This document shows positions 44,193 through 54,408 of a stretch of DNA of 64,000 bases, one piece after another. This DNA comes from Acidovorax sp. GBBC 1281 (GTDB lineage: Bacteria; Pseudomonadota; Gammaproteobacteria; Burkholderiales; Burkholderiaceae_C). Each line of letters begins with the position of its first letter. The stretch's first letter is position 1. A program made the translations under genes and the position numbers. Under the pieces are notes generated by a model. That model ran no database searches and was not told the DNA's origin. It saw nothing but the letters and a program-made list of their open reading frames with translations. The stretch covers positions 566,001 through 630,000 of the forward strand of contig NZ_CP097269.1 of the NCBI RefSeq assembly GCF_028473645.1, written 5' to 3'.

Positions 44193-44617
44193 TGCTGGCG
44201 GGGCGGTGGCTGCCGGTACGGGCGTGGCGGGCCGGACGCCGCCACGCCGGATTTCAGGTCGAAAAGGGCTCCAGCGCAATATCCACTAAGGCATATTGCT
44301 ATTAAATAAATAGCATTCATTTGTCGGCACTGCAGGGCCGATGGCGCTGGGCTGGAGCGGCGTCTGCGTCAGGCCACCCGCGCTGCGATGCGCGCCGCGT
44401 GTCATCGTCAACGCTATTCGAGAATGGATGCAAATTTCGGGAAATGAAGAGTGGCTGACGCGACCGCTCGACAAGGCGAGAGCAGAGGATTGCCGAACCC
44501 TGCAAACCAAGCGTGGGTTTCTCTCCACGACCCAGCAGTGGTTGCCCAGGCCCGCAGCACTCCATTCCTTCAGCCGTCGCCGGCAGATCCGCTTTCGGCA
44601 GGTCGTGCCAGCCGGTC
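44193..44617. other. Gap between the MFS gene and the DUF4198 gene
   Basis: The only structure seen in this 425-base stretch is the hairpin repeat at 44279-44318. Short open frames exist on both strands but lack family similarity or convincing starts. No terminator beyond the repeat was recognised. Confidence 0.4.
44279..44318 (-). repeat. Intergenic hairpin repeat, copy 4
   Basis: In minus-strand reading, GCTATTTATTTAATAGC is followed by AATATGCCTTAGTGGAT. It matches the copy at 4653 at nearly every position outside the loop. It lies between the convergent MFS and DUF4198 genes. Confidence 0.6.
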
Positions 44618-45334
44618 TCAGTGCGCAGGGAACGCCAGCAGGTACTCCCAGCTCATGCTGGTGGTGCGTGGGTCATTGGCCACCGGCACGCGGCGGATCG
44701 CCAGCAACTGATTGATGCCCGCCGTGGGCGTGACCGTCGCAGTGCCGTCTTCAGCCGTCGTGACGGGCGCCCCCTTCTCGCCCAGCGACAGCCGGATGCC
44801 GGCGATGGGCTTCCCATCGAACAGCACGCGCACACGCATGGGTTGGCCTGCATCGGGCGTGTCCGCCTCCAGGGCCACGATCTCGAACTGTTGCCCCAAT
44901 TCCTTCTTTGCGATCACGCCCCACTGGATGATGGTTTTGTGGTACTTGAGCGCATGCACACCACTGGTAGCGCCGGGGTTCTCGGTCATGGGCTTGTTCA
45001 CCATCTGGCCACCCTCGACCTTGCTGAAGAAACCGTTGTCGAAGTGGGCCGCCAGCAACGCGGCCTGGCGCTCGGGCTTCACGCGCACCCCATCGGGCCG
45101 CGGTTCCACCGCCACGTCGATCTTGCGGCCACGGCGATCGAAGGCCTGCAGGCTCTTCAGCTTGTGAGCGGGGTAGGTCTCCAGCTGGCCTTCGTGCCCG
45201 CCGAACTGCACGAGGTAGCCGCCGCTGGCATCAGGCTCCACCCAGACGTTGTGGGCCTGCACGGAGCCCAGGCCCAGGGCCAGCGCTGTGATGGCCAGCA
45301 GGCGCAGGAGTGGTGTCGGGGTGGTGGTCTTCAT
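44618..45334 (-). CDS. DUF4198 domain periplasmic protein
   Basis: This 238-residue protein has a signal peptide (LLRLLAITALALGLGSVQA) followed at once by HNVWVEPDASGGYLVQFGGHEG, the DUF4198 opening. It then has HKLKSLQAFDRRGRKIDV and an Ig-like C-terminal half (GKPIAGIRLSLGEKGAPVTT). DUF4198 proteins are periplasmic and often lie beside metal or TonB-dependent uptake genes, which is so here: the TonB receptor gene ends 47 bases before it. It is probably an accessory factor for uptake through that receptor. Confidence 0.87.
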   Translation of the reverse strand: MKTTTPTPLLRLLAITALALGLGSVQAHNVWVEPDASGGYLVQFGGHEGQLETYPAHKLKSLQAFDRRGRKIDVAVEPRPDGVRVKPERQAALLAAHFDNGFFSKVEGGQMVNKPMTENPGATSGVHALKYHKTIIQWGVIAKKELGQQFEIVALEADTPDAGQPMRVRVLFDGKPIAGIRLSLGEKGAPVTTAEDGTATVTPTAGINQLLAIRRVPVANDPRTTSMSWEYLLAFPAH

Positions 45335-45381
45335 GGCGTTCTCCTGGATTGCCTGAGCTTCCTGGATCGGGTGGTCACAGG

Positions 45382-47424
45382 TCAGAATTGCAGCTTGGTG
45401 CCGAGCTTGAAGGTCCGCGGCGCACCGGGTGCGAAGACCTGCGTGCCTCCGATGACCGAGGCCGAGGTGGCATAGGCCTTGTCGCTCACGTTGGCGATGG
45501 CGGCGTAGATCTCATAGCGGTTGGCGACTCGGTACGCAGCGCTCAGGTCCACCGTGGCATAGCCGCCATAGCCCACGCTGTTGTCGGCGTTCACCGCATA
45601 GGCGCCCACCCGGCGCCAGGTGGCGGTGGTGGACCAGTCCGCGGCGGGGCGCCAGGTGGCGCTCACCGTGGCCATGTAGCGCGGCACGCCGGCCACTTGC
45701 TTGCCGATGAGGGCCGCATTGCCGTTCTCGGTGATGCGCGAATGCGCGCTGCCCCAGGTGAGGGCCAGGTCCACGTCGCGGTGTGCTGCCCACAGGGCGC
45801 TGGCCTCCACGCCGCTGCGCCGCGTGGCGCCATTGTTCTCGTACACGCCGGGGGCCACGGTGCGGATCTCGTCGGAGGAGGTGAGGCGGAAGGCCGCTAC
45901 ATCCAGCACCAGGCCCTGCACGGGCTTGAACTGCGCACCCACCTCGGTCTGGCGAAAGACGTTGGGGTCCAGCGTGGCGGCGCCCAGTGCGTACTTGGCG
46001 AAGGTGCTGGGCAAGGCAAAGCCCTCGGCCCAGCTGGCGCGCAGCTGCACGCCCGGCGCGACGTCGGAGCGCACGCCCAGCTTGGGGCTGGCATGGGACG
46101 TCCTGGCCAGCGGGCCGCAGGGATCGGTACCCGTCTCGGCACCGTTGCGCTCGCAATTGCCGGTGAAACGGTCCCAGCGCAGGCCGGCCGAGGGCTTGAA
46201 CAGGGGGTGGATGGGCGCTTCGATCTCTCCGAAGGCCGAGACACTGTTCAGCTTCGAGGTGCGGTTGTTGATGGCAGGGGCCAGGCGCGCACGGTTGTCC
46301 AGCCCGTCGAAGTACAGGTAGTCGGTGGCTTCGCGGAAAGTCTCCAGCCCGGCCACCCAGTTCAGCGGGGTTCCTGCCACCGGGGTGCGGCCGTTCAGGC
46401 TGGTGCCCGCACCATGGACATTGCGGTCGTAAGTCTCCTCGCGCTGGCGCCAGGTGGTGGCATTGACCGGGCGGCTGAACCAGCGTGTGAAGTCCTGCTG
46501 CGTGGTGTAGGCAAACGTCAGCAGCTTCACGTCGGGCGAGAGTGCGTAGTTCACGTCCGCGCGCAGCGTGGCGAAGTGCTTGTTGGCGCCATCGTTCATG
46601 GCGCGCGGGTCCTTGCCATAGGGGTTCTGCGCGAACTGCGCGGCCGTGACGTAGCCGGGCGAATCGCCATCGGCCTCGTGCCAGCGGCCCGACAGCGCTA
46701 CGTCCAGGTCGGCGCTGATGCGCTTGCTCCAGCGGCCTGCCAATGTGCTGCGGTGATCGTCCGACTGTGCCCGGAAGCCATCGGTGCGGTCGTGCTGCGC
46801 CGCCAGGTTCAGGTATTCCCCCTCACCCAGTTTGAGACCCCATGCGCCTTGCAGATCCACCGTGCTGTGGGAGCCGAGACTCGCATCCACCTCCCGGTAA
46901 TCGCCACGCTTGCGCGTCTCTATCGCCATCAGCCCGGCGCGATTGAAGTTGCCGTACAGCGCCGATACGGGGCCCTTGTAGAGCGTGAAGCGCTCGATCT
47001 CCAGCGGCACGATGACATTGAGGTCCACATACCCATCGGCGTGCGACATGGCTTCGTTCAGCGGAATACCGTCGAGCACGACGCCCACGTCGCCGCCATG
47101 CCCCCCACCGCCAAAGCCGCGCATCACGATGGTGTCGGCCACGCCCGAGAGCTGGTAGTTCTGCACGTTCATTCCGGGCACATGGCGCAGCAGCTCTGTC
47201 GGCTGGCTCACATGCTTGTCGGCGATCTCTTCGCTGTCGAAGCTCGTGCTGGAATAGGCGGAGGCAGCCCCCTGCAGCGCCTGACCTTTGATCTCGATGG
47301 AGTCCAGGGTGGGCGAGGCTTGCTGAGCCGCGGCACACTGGGCTCCTAGGGCCAGCGCCATGGCGGCGTACAGGGGGCGACCATGCAGATTGCTGGCCTG
47401 GTGCAGGAATAGACCTCGTGTCAT
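45382..47424 (-). CDS. TonB-dependent outer-membrane receptor
   Basis: This 680-residue protein has a signal peptide (LYAAMALALGAQCAAAQQ), a plug domain (TELLRHVPGMNVQNYQLSGV, TIVMRGFGGGGHGG) and a 22-strand barrel ending in the aromatic C-terminus FKLGTKLQF. VELARYMA-type ligand clues are absent, so the substrate is open. The glycine-histidine-rich GFGGGGHGGD in the plug, together with a DUF4198 partner downstream, suggests a metal complex. ATG 47424 is selected because the signal peptide follows it; the ribosome-binding site is weak. Confidence 0.9.
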   Translation of the reverse strand: MTRGLFLHQASNLHGRPLYAAMALALGAQCAAAQQASPTLDSIEIKGQALQGAASAYSSTSFDSEEIADKHVSQPTELLRHVPGMNVQNYQLSGVADTIVMRGFGGGGHGGDVGVVLDGIPLNEAMSHADGYVDLNVIVPLEIERFTLYKGPVSALYGNFNRAGLMAIETRKRGDYREVDASLGSHSTVDLQGAWGLKLGEGEYLNLAAQHDRTDGFRAQSDDHRSTLAGRWSKRISADLDVALSGRWHEADGDSPGYVTAAQFAQNPYGKDPRAMNDGANKHFATLRADVNYALSPDVKLLTFAYTTQQDFTRWFSRPVNATTWRQREETYDRNVHGAGTSLNGRTPVAGTPLNWVAGLETFREATDYLYFDGLDNRARLAPAINNRTSKLNSVSAFGEIEAPIHPLFKPSAGLRWDRFTGNCERNGAETGTDPCGPLARTSHASPKLGVRSDVAPGVQLRASWAEGFALPSTFAKYALGAATLDPNVFRQTEVGAQFKPVQGLVLDVAAFRLTSSDEIRTVAPGVYENNGATRRSGVEASALWAAHRDVDLALTWGSAHSRITENGNAALIGKQVAGVPRYMATVSATWRPAADWSTTATWRRVGAYAVNADNSVGYGGYATVDLSAAYRVANRYEIYAAIANVSDKAYATSASVIGGTQVFAPGAPRTFKLGTKLQF

Positions 47425-47798
47425 GGGTTTTGCGGTATGAAATGAAGACGCAGGACCGGTGGGCCACGCAGGGTCCATCCCGATCATGGGTCTCGCGCAG
47501 TTGCGTCATATGCCCGCGCAGGATGTCGCGGATGCCGCCATGGCGTTGCAGCGCAGCTCCAAGGCTCGCCGAGTATGAAGAACTGCCGTTTGATCTTCAA
47601 TACGCCGGATGGCGTATCGCAGCTCCCAGCCGAGGCCCTGGTTCATCCAGGCGCCCAGCGGTGGGGCGGCCGCAACGGCACCCGGCTGGCGCGGCGTGCG
47701 GGGCGCCGAGTGAGCACCTCCTTCATGGAAGCGAAGGCATCGTGCCCGTTGTTGTGGTCGATGCAGCCGCCATGCGCAGCGACAAGGCCGCTTGCTGC
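47425..47798. other. Gap between the TonB receptor and DUF1428 genes
   Basis: This 374-base stretch lies upstream of the TonB receptor and downstream of the DUF1428 gene. No convincing gene is present. A short plus-strand frame (YEELPFDLQYAGWRIAAPS near 47573) has no identifiable relative. I could not identify a Fur box. Confidence 0.4.
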
Positions 47799-48167
47799 TT
47801 ACGCCTTCACATCAACCACCGGTTCGAAGCCCCCAAAGATCATGCGTTTGCCGTCAAAGGGCATGGGCAGGTTGCCAGGAACAGAGGGGTCCATGCGCGG
47901 GTCTTCCATCATCTTCTTCATCCCTGCATCGCGCGTGGCCTTGTCTGGCCATTCAATCCAGGAAAAAGCCACCGTCTCCTCTGCCGTGGCCTGCACTGCT
48001 CTGCGGAAATCGGTGACCTTGCCGTCGGGGACATCGTCGCCCCAGCACTCGATCACGCGGATCGCCCCCAACTCGATGAATATGGGATCGAGCGTACGGG
48101 CATGCTCGATGAACTTTTGCTTGTTGGCGGTAGGCACTGCAATCACGAAACCATCGATGTACGACAT
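47799..48167 (-). CDS. DUF1428 family protein
   Basis: This 122-residue protein has the DUF1428 pattern: MSYIDGFVIAVPTANKQKF, RVIECWGDDVPDGKVTDF, VAFSWIEWPDKATRDAGMKK and KRMIFGGFEPVVD at the end. The fold is a ferredoxin-like alpha/beta barrel related to the dimeric ABM domains. The function is unknown. It is cytosolic and stands alone. Confidence 0.9.
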   Translation of the reverse strand: MSYIDGFVIAVPTANKQKFIEHARTLDPIFIELGAIRVIECWGDDVPDGKVTDFRRAVQATAEETVAFSWIEWPDKATRDAGMKKMMEDPRMDPSVPGNLPMPFDGKRMIFGGFEPVVDVKA

Positions 48168-48467
48168 GTCATCACTCCTGTTGGATTGATCGTTGGCGCG
48201 CTCGTTGGGGCATGCCCCGTATTCCTTCCGCTGGCAGCAGGAGAACCAAGTCGATCGTCAGGACGGACCGGGGGCAACGGGTCATGAGAGGCGCAAGAAC
48301 CGCGCAAAGCCTATCGCTTCCGACAGCGCGGCCCTCTCAGGATAGACCCTCGGGATGCAGACCACTGCCGCTGCAAGATTCTCCAATCATTGCGTGGGCT
48401 GGCCGGCCTGCGCACGGACCATGAATGAAAAGGCGCGCCTTGGTCCGGGCGAGTGGCGCCGTGCGCA
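48168..48467. other. Gap before the molybdopterin oxidoreductase gene end
   Basis: This 300-base stretch lies between the DUF1428 start and the oxidoreductase stop. It should contain the DUF1428 promoter. No gene, repeat or terminator was recognised. Confidence 0.35.
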
Positions 48468-50543
48468 TCAAGCCTCGGACACCGCCGCCACTTCCACCAC
48501 GCAGTCGTAGAACGTGGGCGCCGCACCGATGTCGGACAGGGCCTGGCTGGTCAACTCGTTCACGTTGGTGCCGTTCACGCCGAACTTGCGCCACCAGATG
48601 CCCAGGCCGTTGACCACGCCGGGGCGGGCGCGGCCGTTCACGGCGGCGTGGCATTCGTAGCTGCCGCGGTCGTTGAACACGCGCACCCGCGTGCCGTCGG
48701 CGATGCCGCGCGGGGCGGCGTCGTCGGGGTGGATCTCCAGCACCGGCTGCGTCTCGATGTTGCGCAGGCTCTGCACGTTCACGAAGGTGGAGTTGAGGAA
48801 ATTGCGCGCGGGCGGCGAGATCATGGCCAGCGGGTAGCGGCCGCCGGGCTGCGGCAGCTCGTGGTTGGGCACGTGCACCGGCACGGGCGGCAGACCCTGG
48901 GCCGCCAGTCGCTCGCTGTAGAACTCGCACTTGCCCGACGGCGTGTGAAAGCCGCCTTCGGCGAACGGCGCATCGGGCAGGGGCAGGGGTGCGAAGCCCA
49001 CTTCCAGCAACTGCCCGAAGTCGATGCGGTCGCCGTAGGCCTGGCGGCACAGGGTCTCGTCGCTGTCGGCAAAGCAGGGCTCGGTGTAGCCCATGCGCTC
49101 GGCCAGGTCGCGGAAGATGCGGGCGTTGGAGCGCGACTCGCCCAGCGGCGCGATGGCCGGGCGGTTGAGCAGCACGTCGGTGTGGCCGTAGGAGACGTGC
49201 ACGTCCCAGTGCTCCAGCTGCGTGGTGGCGGGCAGCAGGTAGTCGGCGTAGTCGGCCGTGTCGGTGCGAAAGTGCTCCAGCACCACGGTGAACAGGTCGT
49301 CGCGCGCGAAGCCCCGGGCCACCTGCGCGGAGTCGGGCGCCACGGCCACGGGGTTGCTGTTGTAGACCACGACGGCCTCGATCTTCGGGCCGAACTCCGG
49401 CGAGGATTCGCGCAGCAGGTCGTCGCCGATGGTCACCATGTTGATGGTGCGCGGCACCGGGCCCGTGTGCAGGTCGGGGCGCTGCAACTGGGCGCGCTGC
49501 ACGGGAAAGTGGCCGGAGCTCGACAGCAGCAGGCCGCCCGCGCGGTGGCGCCATGCGCCGGTGAGCGCGGGCAGGCAGGCCACGGCGCGCGTGGCGTTGC
49601 CGCCGCCGCGCACGCGCTGCATGCCGTAGTTCAGGCGGATGGCGGCGGGCCGCGTGGTGCCGTAGTCGCGCGCCAGCTGGCGGATCTGTTCCACCGGCAG
49701 GCCGCAGACCTCGGCCGCGCGCTCGGGCGGCCACTGCAGCGCGTTCTCGCGCAGCGCGTCCCAGCCCACGGTGTACTGCGCGATGTAGTCGTGGTCGAGC
49801 CAGTCGTTGGCAATCAGCTCGTGCATGAGCGACAGGGCCAGGGCCGCATCGGTGCCGGGGCGCAGCTGCAGGTGTTCGTGGCACTTCTCGGCGGTCTCGC
49901 TCTTGCGCGGGTCGATGCACACCAGCCGGGCGCCGTCGCGCTTGGCCTGTTGCGCGTAGCGCCAGAAGTGCAGGTTGCTGCCGATGGAGTTGCTGCCCCA
50001 GATGACGATGAGGCGCGATTCGGCGAAGAACTCCACCTTCATGCCCAGCTTGCCGCCCAGCGTGTAGTTCAGGCCTTCGCCGCCGGCGGTGGAGCAGATG
50101 GTGCGGCCCAGCTGCGATGCGCCCAGCCGGTTGAAAAAGCGCCGGTCCATGCTTTCGCCTTGCACGAGGCCCATGGTGCCGGCATAGCTGTAGGGCAGGA
50201 TGGCCTGCGGGGCGCGGGCGGCGATGCGCGTCAAACGCGCCGCGATATCGGTGAGCGCCTCGTTCCATGTCACCGCCTCGAACTGCGCCCCCGGGCCCTT
50301 GGGGCCGACGCGCCGCAGCGGCTGCAGCAGGCGGTCGGGGTGGTTCGTGCGCTCGGCATAGCGCGACACCTTGGCGCACAGCACGCCGCCGGTGTGGCCG
50401 TGCGCCGGGTTGCCCTGCACGCGGGTGGCCACGCCGTTGTCCACGGTGGTGAGCAGGGCGCAGGCGTCGGGGCAATCGTGGGGGCAGGCCCCGCGCACTT
50501 GCCGGACCGGCTCGGAAAGGGGGGAGATTTCAGTCGTGGACAT
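48468..50543 (-). CDS. Molybdopterin (bis-MGD) oxidoreductase with a 4Fe-4S site
   Basis: This 691-residue protein belongs to the DMSO-reductase superfamily. The N-terminal cluster motif is CPHDCPDACALL with the fourth Cys in GVLCAKVSRYAE. The cofactor-binding regions LPYSYAGTMGLVQGES, IWGSNSIGSNLHFW and VCIDPRKSETAE are present. A C-terminal MopB domain contains YPLAMISPPARNFLNSTF. No Tat signal is seen, so it should be cytoplasmic. Relatives of this group are annotated as formate dehydrogenase-like, but the substrate is unknown and there are no partner subunits here. ATG 50543 is chosen because homology begins right after it. Confidence 0.9.
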   Translation of the reverse strand: MSTTEISPLSEPVRQVRGACPHDCPDACALLTTVDNGVATRVQGNPAHGHTGGVLCAKVSRYAERTNHPDRLLQPLRRVGPKGPGAQFEAVTWNEALTDIAARLTRIAARAPQAILPYSYAGTMGLVQGESMDRRFFNRLGASQLGRTICSTAGGEGLNYTLGGKLGMKVEFFAESRLIVIWGSNSIGSNLHFWRYAQQAKRDGARLVCIDPRKSETAEKCHEHLQLRPGTDAALALSLMHELIANDWLDHDYIAQYTVGWDALRENALQWPPERAAEVCGLPVEQIRQLARDYGTTRPAAIRLNYGMQRVRGGGNATRAVACLPALTGAWRHRAGGLLLSSSGHFPVQRAQLQRPDLHTGPVPRTINMVTIGDDLLRESSPEFGPKIEAVVVYNSNPVAVAPDSAQVARGFARDDLFTVVLEHFRTDTADYADYLLPATTQLEHWDVHVSYGHTDVLLNRPAIAPLGESRSNARIFRDLAERMGYTEPCFADSDETLCRQAYGDRIDFGQLLEVGFAPLPLPDAPFAEGGFHTPSGKCEFYSERLAAQGLPPVPVHVPNHELPQPGGRYPLAMISPPARNFLNSTFVNVQSLRNIETQPVLEIHPDDAAPRGIADGTRVRVFNDRGSYECHAAVNGRARPGVVNGLGIWWRKFGVNGTNVNELTSQALSDIGAAPTFYDCVVEVAAVSEA

Positions 50544-50640
50544 AGGGGTTTTCCTGTCGATACACTCACCGACCAGCAGCGATGGCGGGGTGGCGACCCC
50601 GCGGAACGTCGACGTTTTTGATCGAAGAGGGGATTTCACC

Positions 50641-51783
50641 ATGAAGCATATTGCGTTGGGGCGCAGACGGTTTTCCATCGGCCTGGGGGCCGCCGCGCTC
50701 GGCGGTTTCGGGCTGGCACGGGCGCAATCGGAGGCGCCCATCGTGCTGGGACAGTCCGCCCCGTTCAGCGGGCCCGCCGCGCAACTGGGGGTGCAACTGC
50801 ACCAGGGGGCCCAGCTTTACTTCGAGCAATGGAATGCCCAGGCGGGCTCCGGCCGGCGCACGGTGGAGCTGCGCACGCTGGACGACGGCTACGAGCCCGA
50901 CCGCTGCGCCGCCAACACGCGCAAGTTCATCACCGACGATGTGTTCGCGCTTTTCGGCTACGTGGGTACGCCCACCAGCCTGGCGGCGATGCCGCTGCTC
51001 ACGCAGGCCAAGCTGCCGTTCTTCGCGCCGTTCACCGGGGCCGAGGCCTTGCGCCAGCCCTTGAACAAATTGGTGTTCCACGTGCGGGCCTCCTACAACG
51101 ACGAGACCGCCGTCATCGTGAACAAGCTCACCCACCTGGGCCTGAGCAAGATCGGCGTTTTCTACCAAAACGATGCCTATGGCAAGGCGGGCCTGGATGG
51201 CATGGCGCTGGCACTGGGCGCCCACAAGCTCGCCCCGGTGGCGCAGGCCACGGTGGAGCGCAATTCGGTGGACGTGGCCGCCGCGGTGCAGACCCTGGTG
51301 GCGGCGCGGCCCGAGGCGATCGTGCAGGTCAGCACCTATGCCGCGAGCGCCGCCTTCGTGCGCGCCGCGCGCAAGGCGGGCTACGGCGGCACGTTCTACA
51401 ACCTGTCGTTCGTGGGCACGCAGGCGTTGATGGACGAGCTCAAGGCCGATGGCGCGGGCGTGGTGGTCTCGCAGGTGATGCCCTCGCCCTACCAGTCCGC
51501 CCGCCAGCTCACGCGGGAGTTCCAGGACGCGATCAAGAAGGGCGGCAACAAGGTCCAGGCCAATTACTCCAGCCTGGAGGGCTACCTGGCCGCGCGCGTG
51601 TTCACCGAGGGGTTGCGCCAGGCCGGAGGCCGGCCTACGCGCGAATCGCTGATATCGGCGCTGGAGGGGTTCGGCACGCAGCAGGTCGCGGGCTTTCAGG
51701 TGGCATTCGGCCCCGGCAACCACATGGGGTCGCACTTCGTGGAGATGTCGATGCTCACGGGCGACGGCCGCGTGCGCGTCTGA
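50641..51783 (+). CDS. ABC transporter substrate-binding protein, branched-chain amino acid type
   Basis: This 380-residue LivJ-like protein has a signal peptide with a twin-arginine motif (LGRRRFSIGLGAAALGGFG). The Peripla_BP_6 fold shows in IVLGQSAPFSGPAAQLGVQL, LRTLDDGYEPDRCAANTRK, ALFGYVGTPTSLAAMPL and KIGVFYQNDAYGKAGLDG. No permease or ATPase genes are adjacent, so the system must use components encoded elsewhere or act as a sensor. It is divergent from the molybdopterin oxidoreductase with a 97-base gap. Confidence 0.9.
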   Translation: MKHIALGRRRFSIGLGAAALGGFGLARAQSEAPIVLGQSAPFSGPAAQLGVQLHQGAQLYFEQWNAQAGSGRRTVELRTLDDGYEPDRCAANTRKFITDDVFALFGYVGTPTSLAAMPLLTQAKLPFFAPFTGAEALRQPLNKLVFHVRASYNDETAVIVNKLTHLGLSKIGVFYQNDAYGKAGLDGMALALGAHKLAPVAQATVERNSVDVAAAVQTLVAARPEAIVQVSTYAASAAFVRAARKAGYGGTFYNLSFVGTQALMDELKADGAGVVVSQVMPSPYQSARQLTREFQDAIKKGGNKVQANYSSLEGYLAARVFTEGLRQAGGRPTRESLISALEGFGTQQVAGFQVAFGPGNHMGSHFVEMSMLTGDGRVRV

Positions 51784-51804
51784 ACCGGCGCGGGGCTTTC
51801 CTTC

Positions 51805-52959
51805 CTACAGCTGGCGCGTCGCCGCCAGCCCCTGCATGAAGGCCTCGCAACGGGCGAGCTGGTCCAGCGAGACGTATTCGTCGGGCTGGTGCGCCTGCTG
51901 GATGCTGCCCGGTCCGCACACCACGGTGGGAATCCCGGCGTTCTTGAACAGCCCCGCCTCGGTGCCGAAGGCCACCAGCGTGGTGCCCTGTTCCCCGGCC
52001 AGGCGCTGCGCGAGCCGCGTGACGGCATCGTCCCGGTTGCCCAGGAAGCTCGGGATCTCGCAGATCGTCTCGAAGGTGATGCCGGTGCTGGGCGCCACTT
52101 TCTGCATCGCGGGTTCCAGCGACCGGGCATAGGCGATCACCTCGGCCTGCATGCCGGCGGCGTCCGCCGTGGGCAGGTCGCGGAATTCATAGCGGAACTC
52201 GGCATCGCGCGGCACCACGTTGTCGGCGATGCCACCATGGAACTGGCCCACGCTGGCGGTGGAGAAGGGCACGTCGAAGCCTTCGAAGCGCGGTTCGTGC
52301 CGCTCGAAGCCCTCGGCCATGTCGCGCACGCGACCCACCACGCGCGCGGCCATCTCGATGGCATTCACCGAATGCGGCGTGAGCGAGGAGTGCGCCTCCT
52401 TGCCGCGCACGCAGCACTTGTAGCGATACACGCCCTTGTGCGCGATGGCCGGCACCATGCTGGTGGGCTCGCCCACGATGCAGGCCAGCGGGCGGATGCC
52501 GGCGTCCTTCATGTCGGCGATGAGTTCCTTCACGCCGAAGCAGCCCACCTCCTCGTCGTAGCTGAAGGCGTAGTGGATGGCGAAGGGGGCATCGCTGTTC
52601 AGGAACGCTTCGGCCTGCGCGAGCGCGATGGCGATGAAGGCCTTCATGTCGGCGCTGCCCCGGCCGTACAGGCGCCCGTCCTGCACGGTGGCGCCGAGCG
52701 GGTCGAAGGTCCAGTCCTGGCCGTCCCACGGCACGGTGTCGGTGTGCCCGGACAGGATGATGCCGGCGGGCTTGCCCTCGCCCAGCGTGGCGAACAGATT
52801 GGCCTTGGTCTTGCTTGCGTTGTGGGTCACCCGGCACTTCACCCCCAGGCGGGCCAGCGCCTGCTGCACGAAGTCGATGAGCGCTAGGTTCGGGTTCTGG
52901 CTGACCGTGTTCATGCGGACCAGGGTCTGGGCGAGGGAAAGGGCGTGGTCGGAGATCAT
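51805..52959 (-). CDS. argE: Acetylornithine deacetylase (M20 family)
   Basis: This 384-residue metallohydrolase removes acetate from N-acetylornithine in arginine biosynthesis. Zinc-site motifs are SGHTDTVPWDGQDW (His-x-Asp), GRGSADMKAF, SYDEEVGCFGV (the Glu pair) and CIVGEPTSMVP. The C-terminal GTEAGLFKNAGIPTVVCGPG carries the last ligand region. The length and motifs fit ArgE best, although related deacylases such as DapE share them. ATG 52959 is used. It is convergent with the substrate-binding protein gene and divergent from a second M20 gene. Confidence 0.85.
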   Translation of the reverse strand: MISDHALSLAQTLVRMNTVSQNPNLALIDFVQQALARLGVKCRVTHNASKTKANLFATLGEGKPAGIILSGHTDTVPWDGQDWTFDPLGATVQDGRLYGRGSADMKAFIAIALAQAEAFLNSDAPFAIHYAFSYDEEVGCFGVKELIADMKDAGIRPLACIVGEPTSMVPAIAHKGVYRYKCCVRGKEAHSSLTPHSVNAIEMAARVVGRVRDMAEGFERHEPRFEGFDVPFSTASVGQFHGGIADNVVPRDAEFRYEFRDLPTADAAGMQAEVIAYARSLEPAMQKVAPSTGITFETICEIPSFLGNRDDAVTRLAQRLAGEQGTTLVAFGTEAGLFKNAGIPTVVCGPGSIQQAHQPDEYVSLDQLARCEAFMQGLAATRQL

Positions 52960-53044
52960 GGGTGGAGTTTCCAATCCCCGGTTGTCGGGCTGCATGCACC
53001 GGGGCTAGACTGTGAGATCGCAAGGCAAGGAACAGACAGACATT

Positions 53045-54250
<1,206 letters not shown>

Positions 54251-54408
54251 TCCGCTGGGCCTCCCGCCCCCTTTGGCGCCATGGGCGCCGGGGTGTGCCC
54301 CCTTTTTACTTCTGCGCATCCGGTGCCCGGCGCACCTGGGCCCTGCCGCTTGCGGCGGGGCGTTCGCGCTGCTTTTTCAGCCCCCTCGGCCCTTGAACGG
54401 AGATCTTC

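Noticed and set aside
44317..44565. 82-codon minus-strand frame in the gap after the MFS gene
   Set aside because: No family similarity, no clear ribosome-binding site, and it overlaps the repeat end; treated as non-coding.
47575..48189. Plus-strand frame opposite the DUF1428 gene
   Set aside because: The DUF1428 protein on the minus strand is clearly recognisable; the plus-strand frame has no domain.
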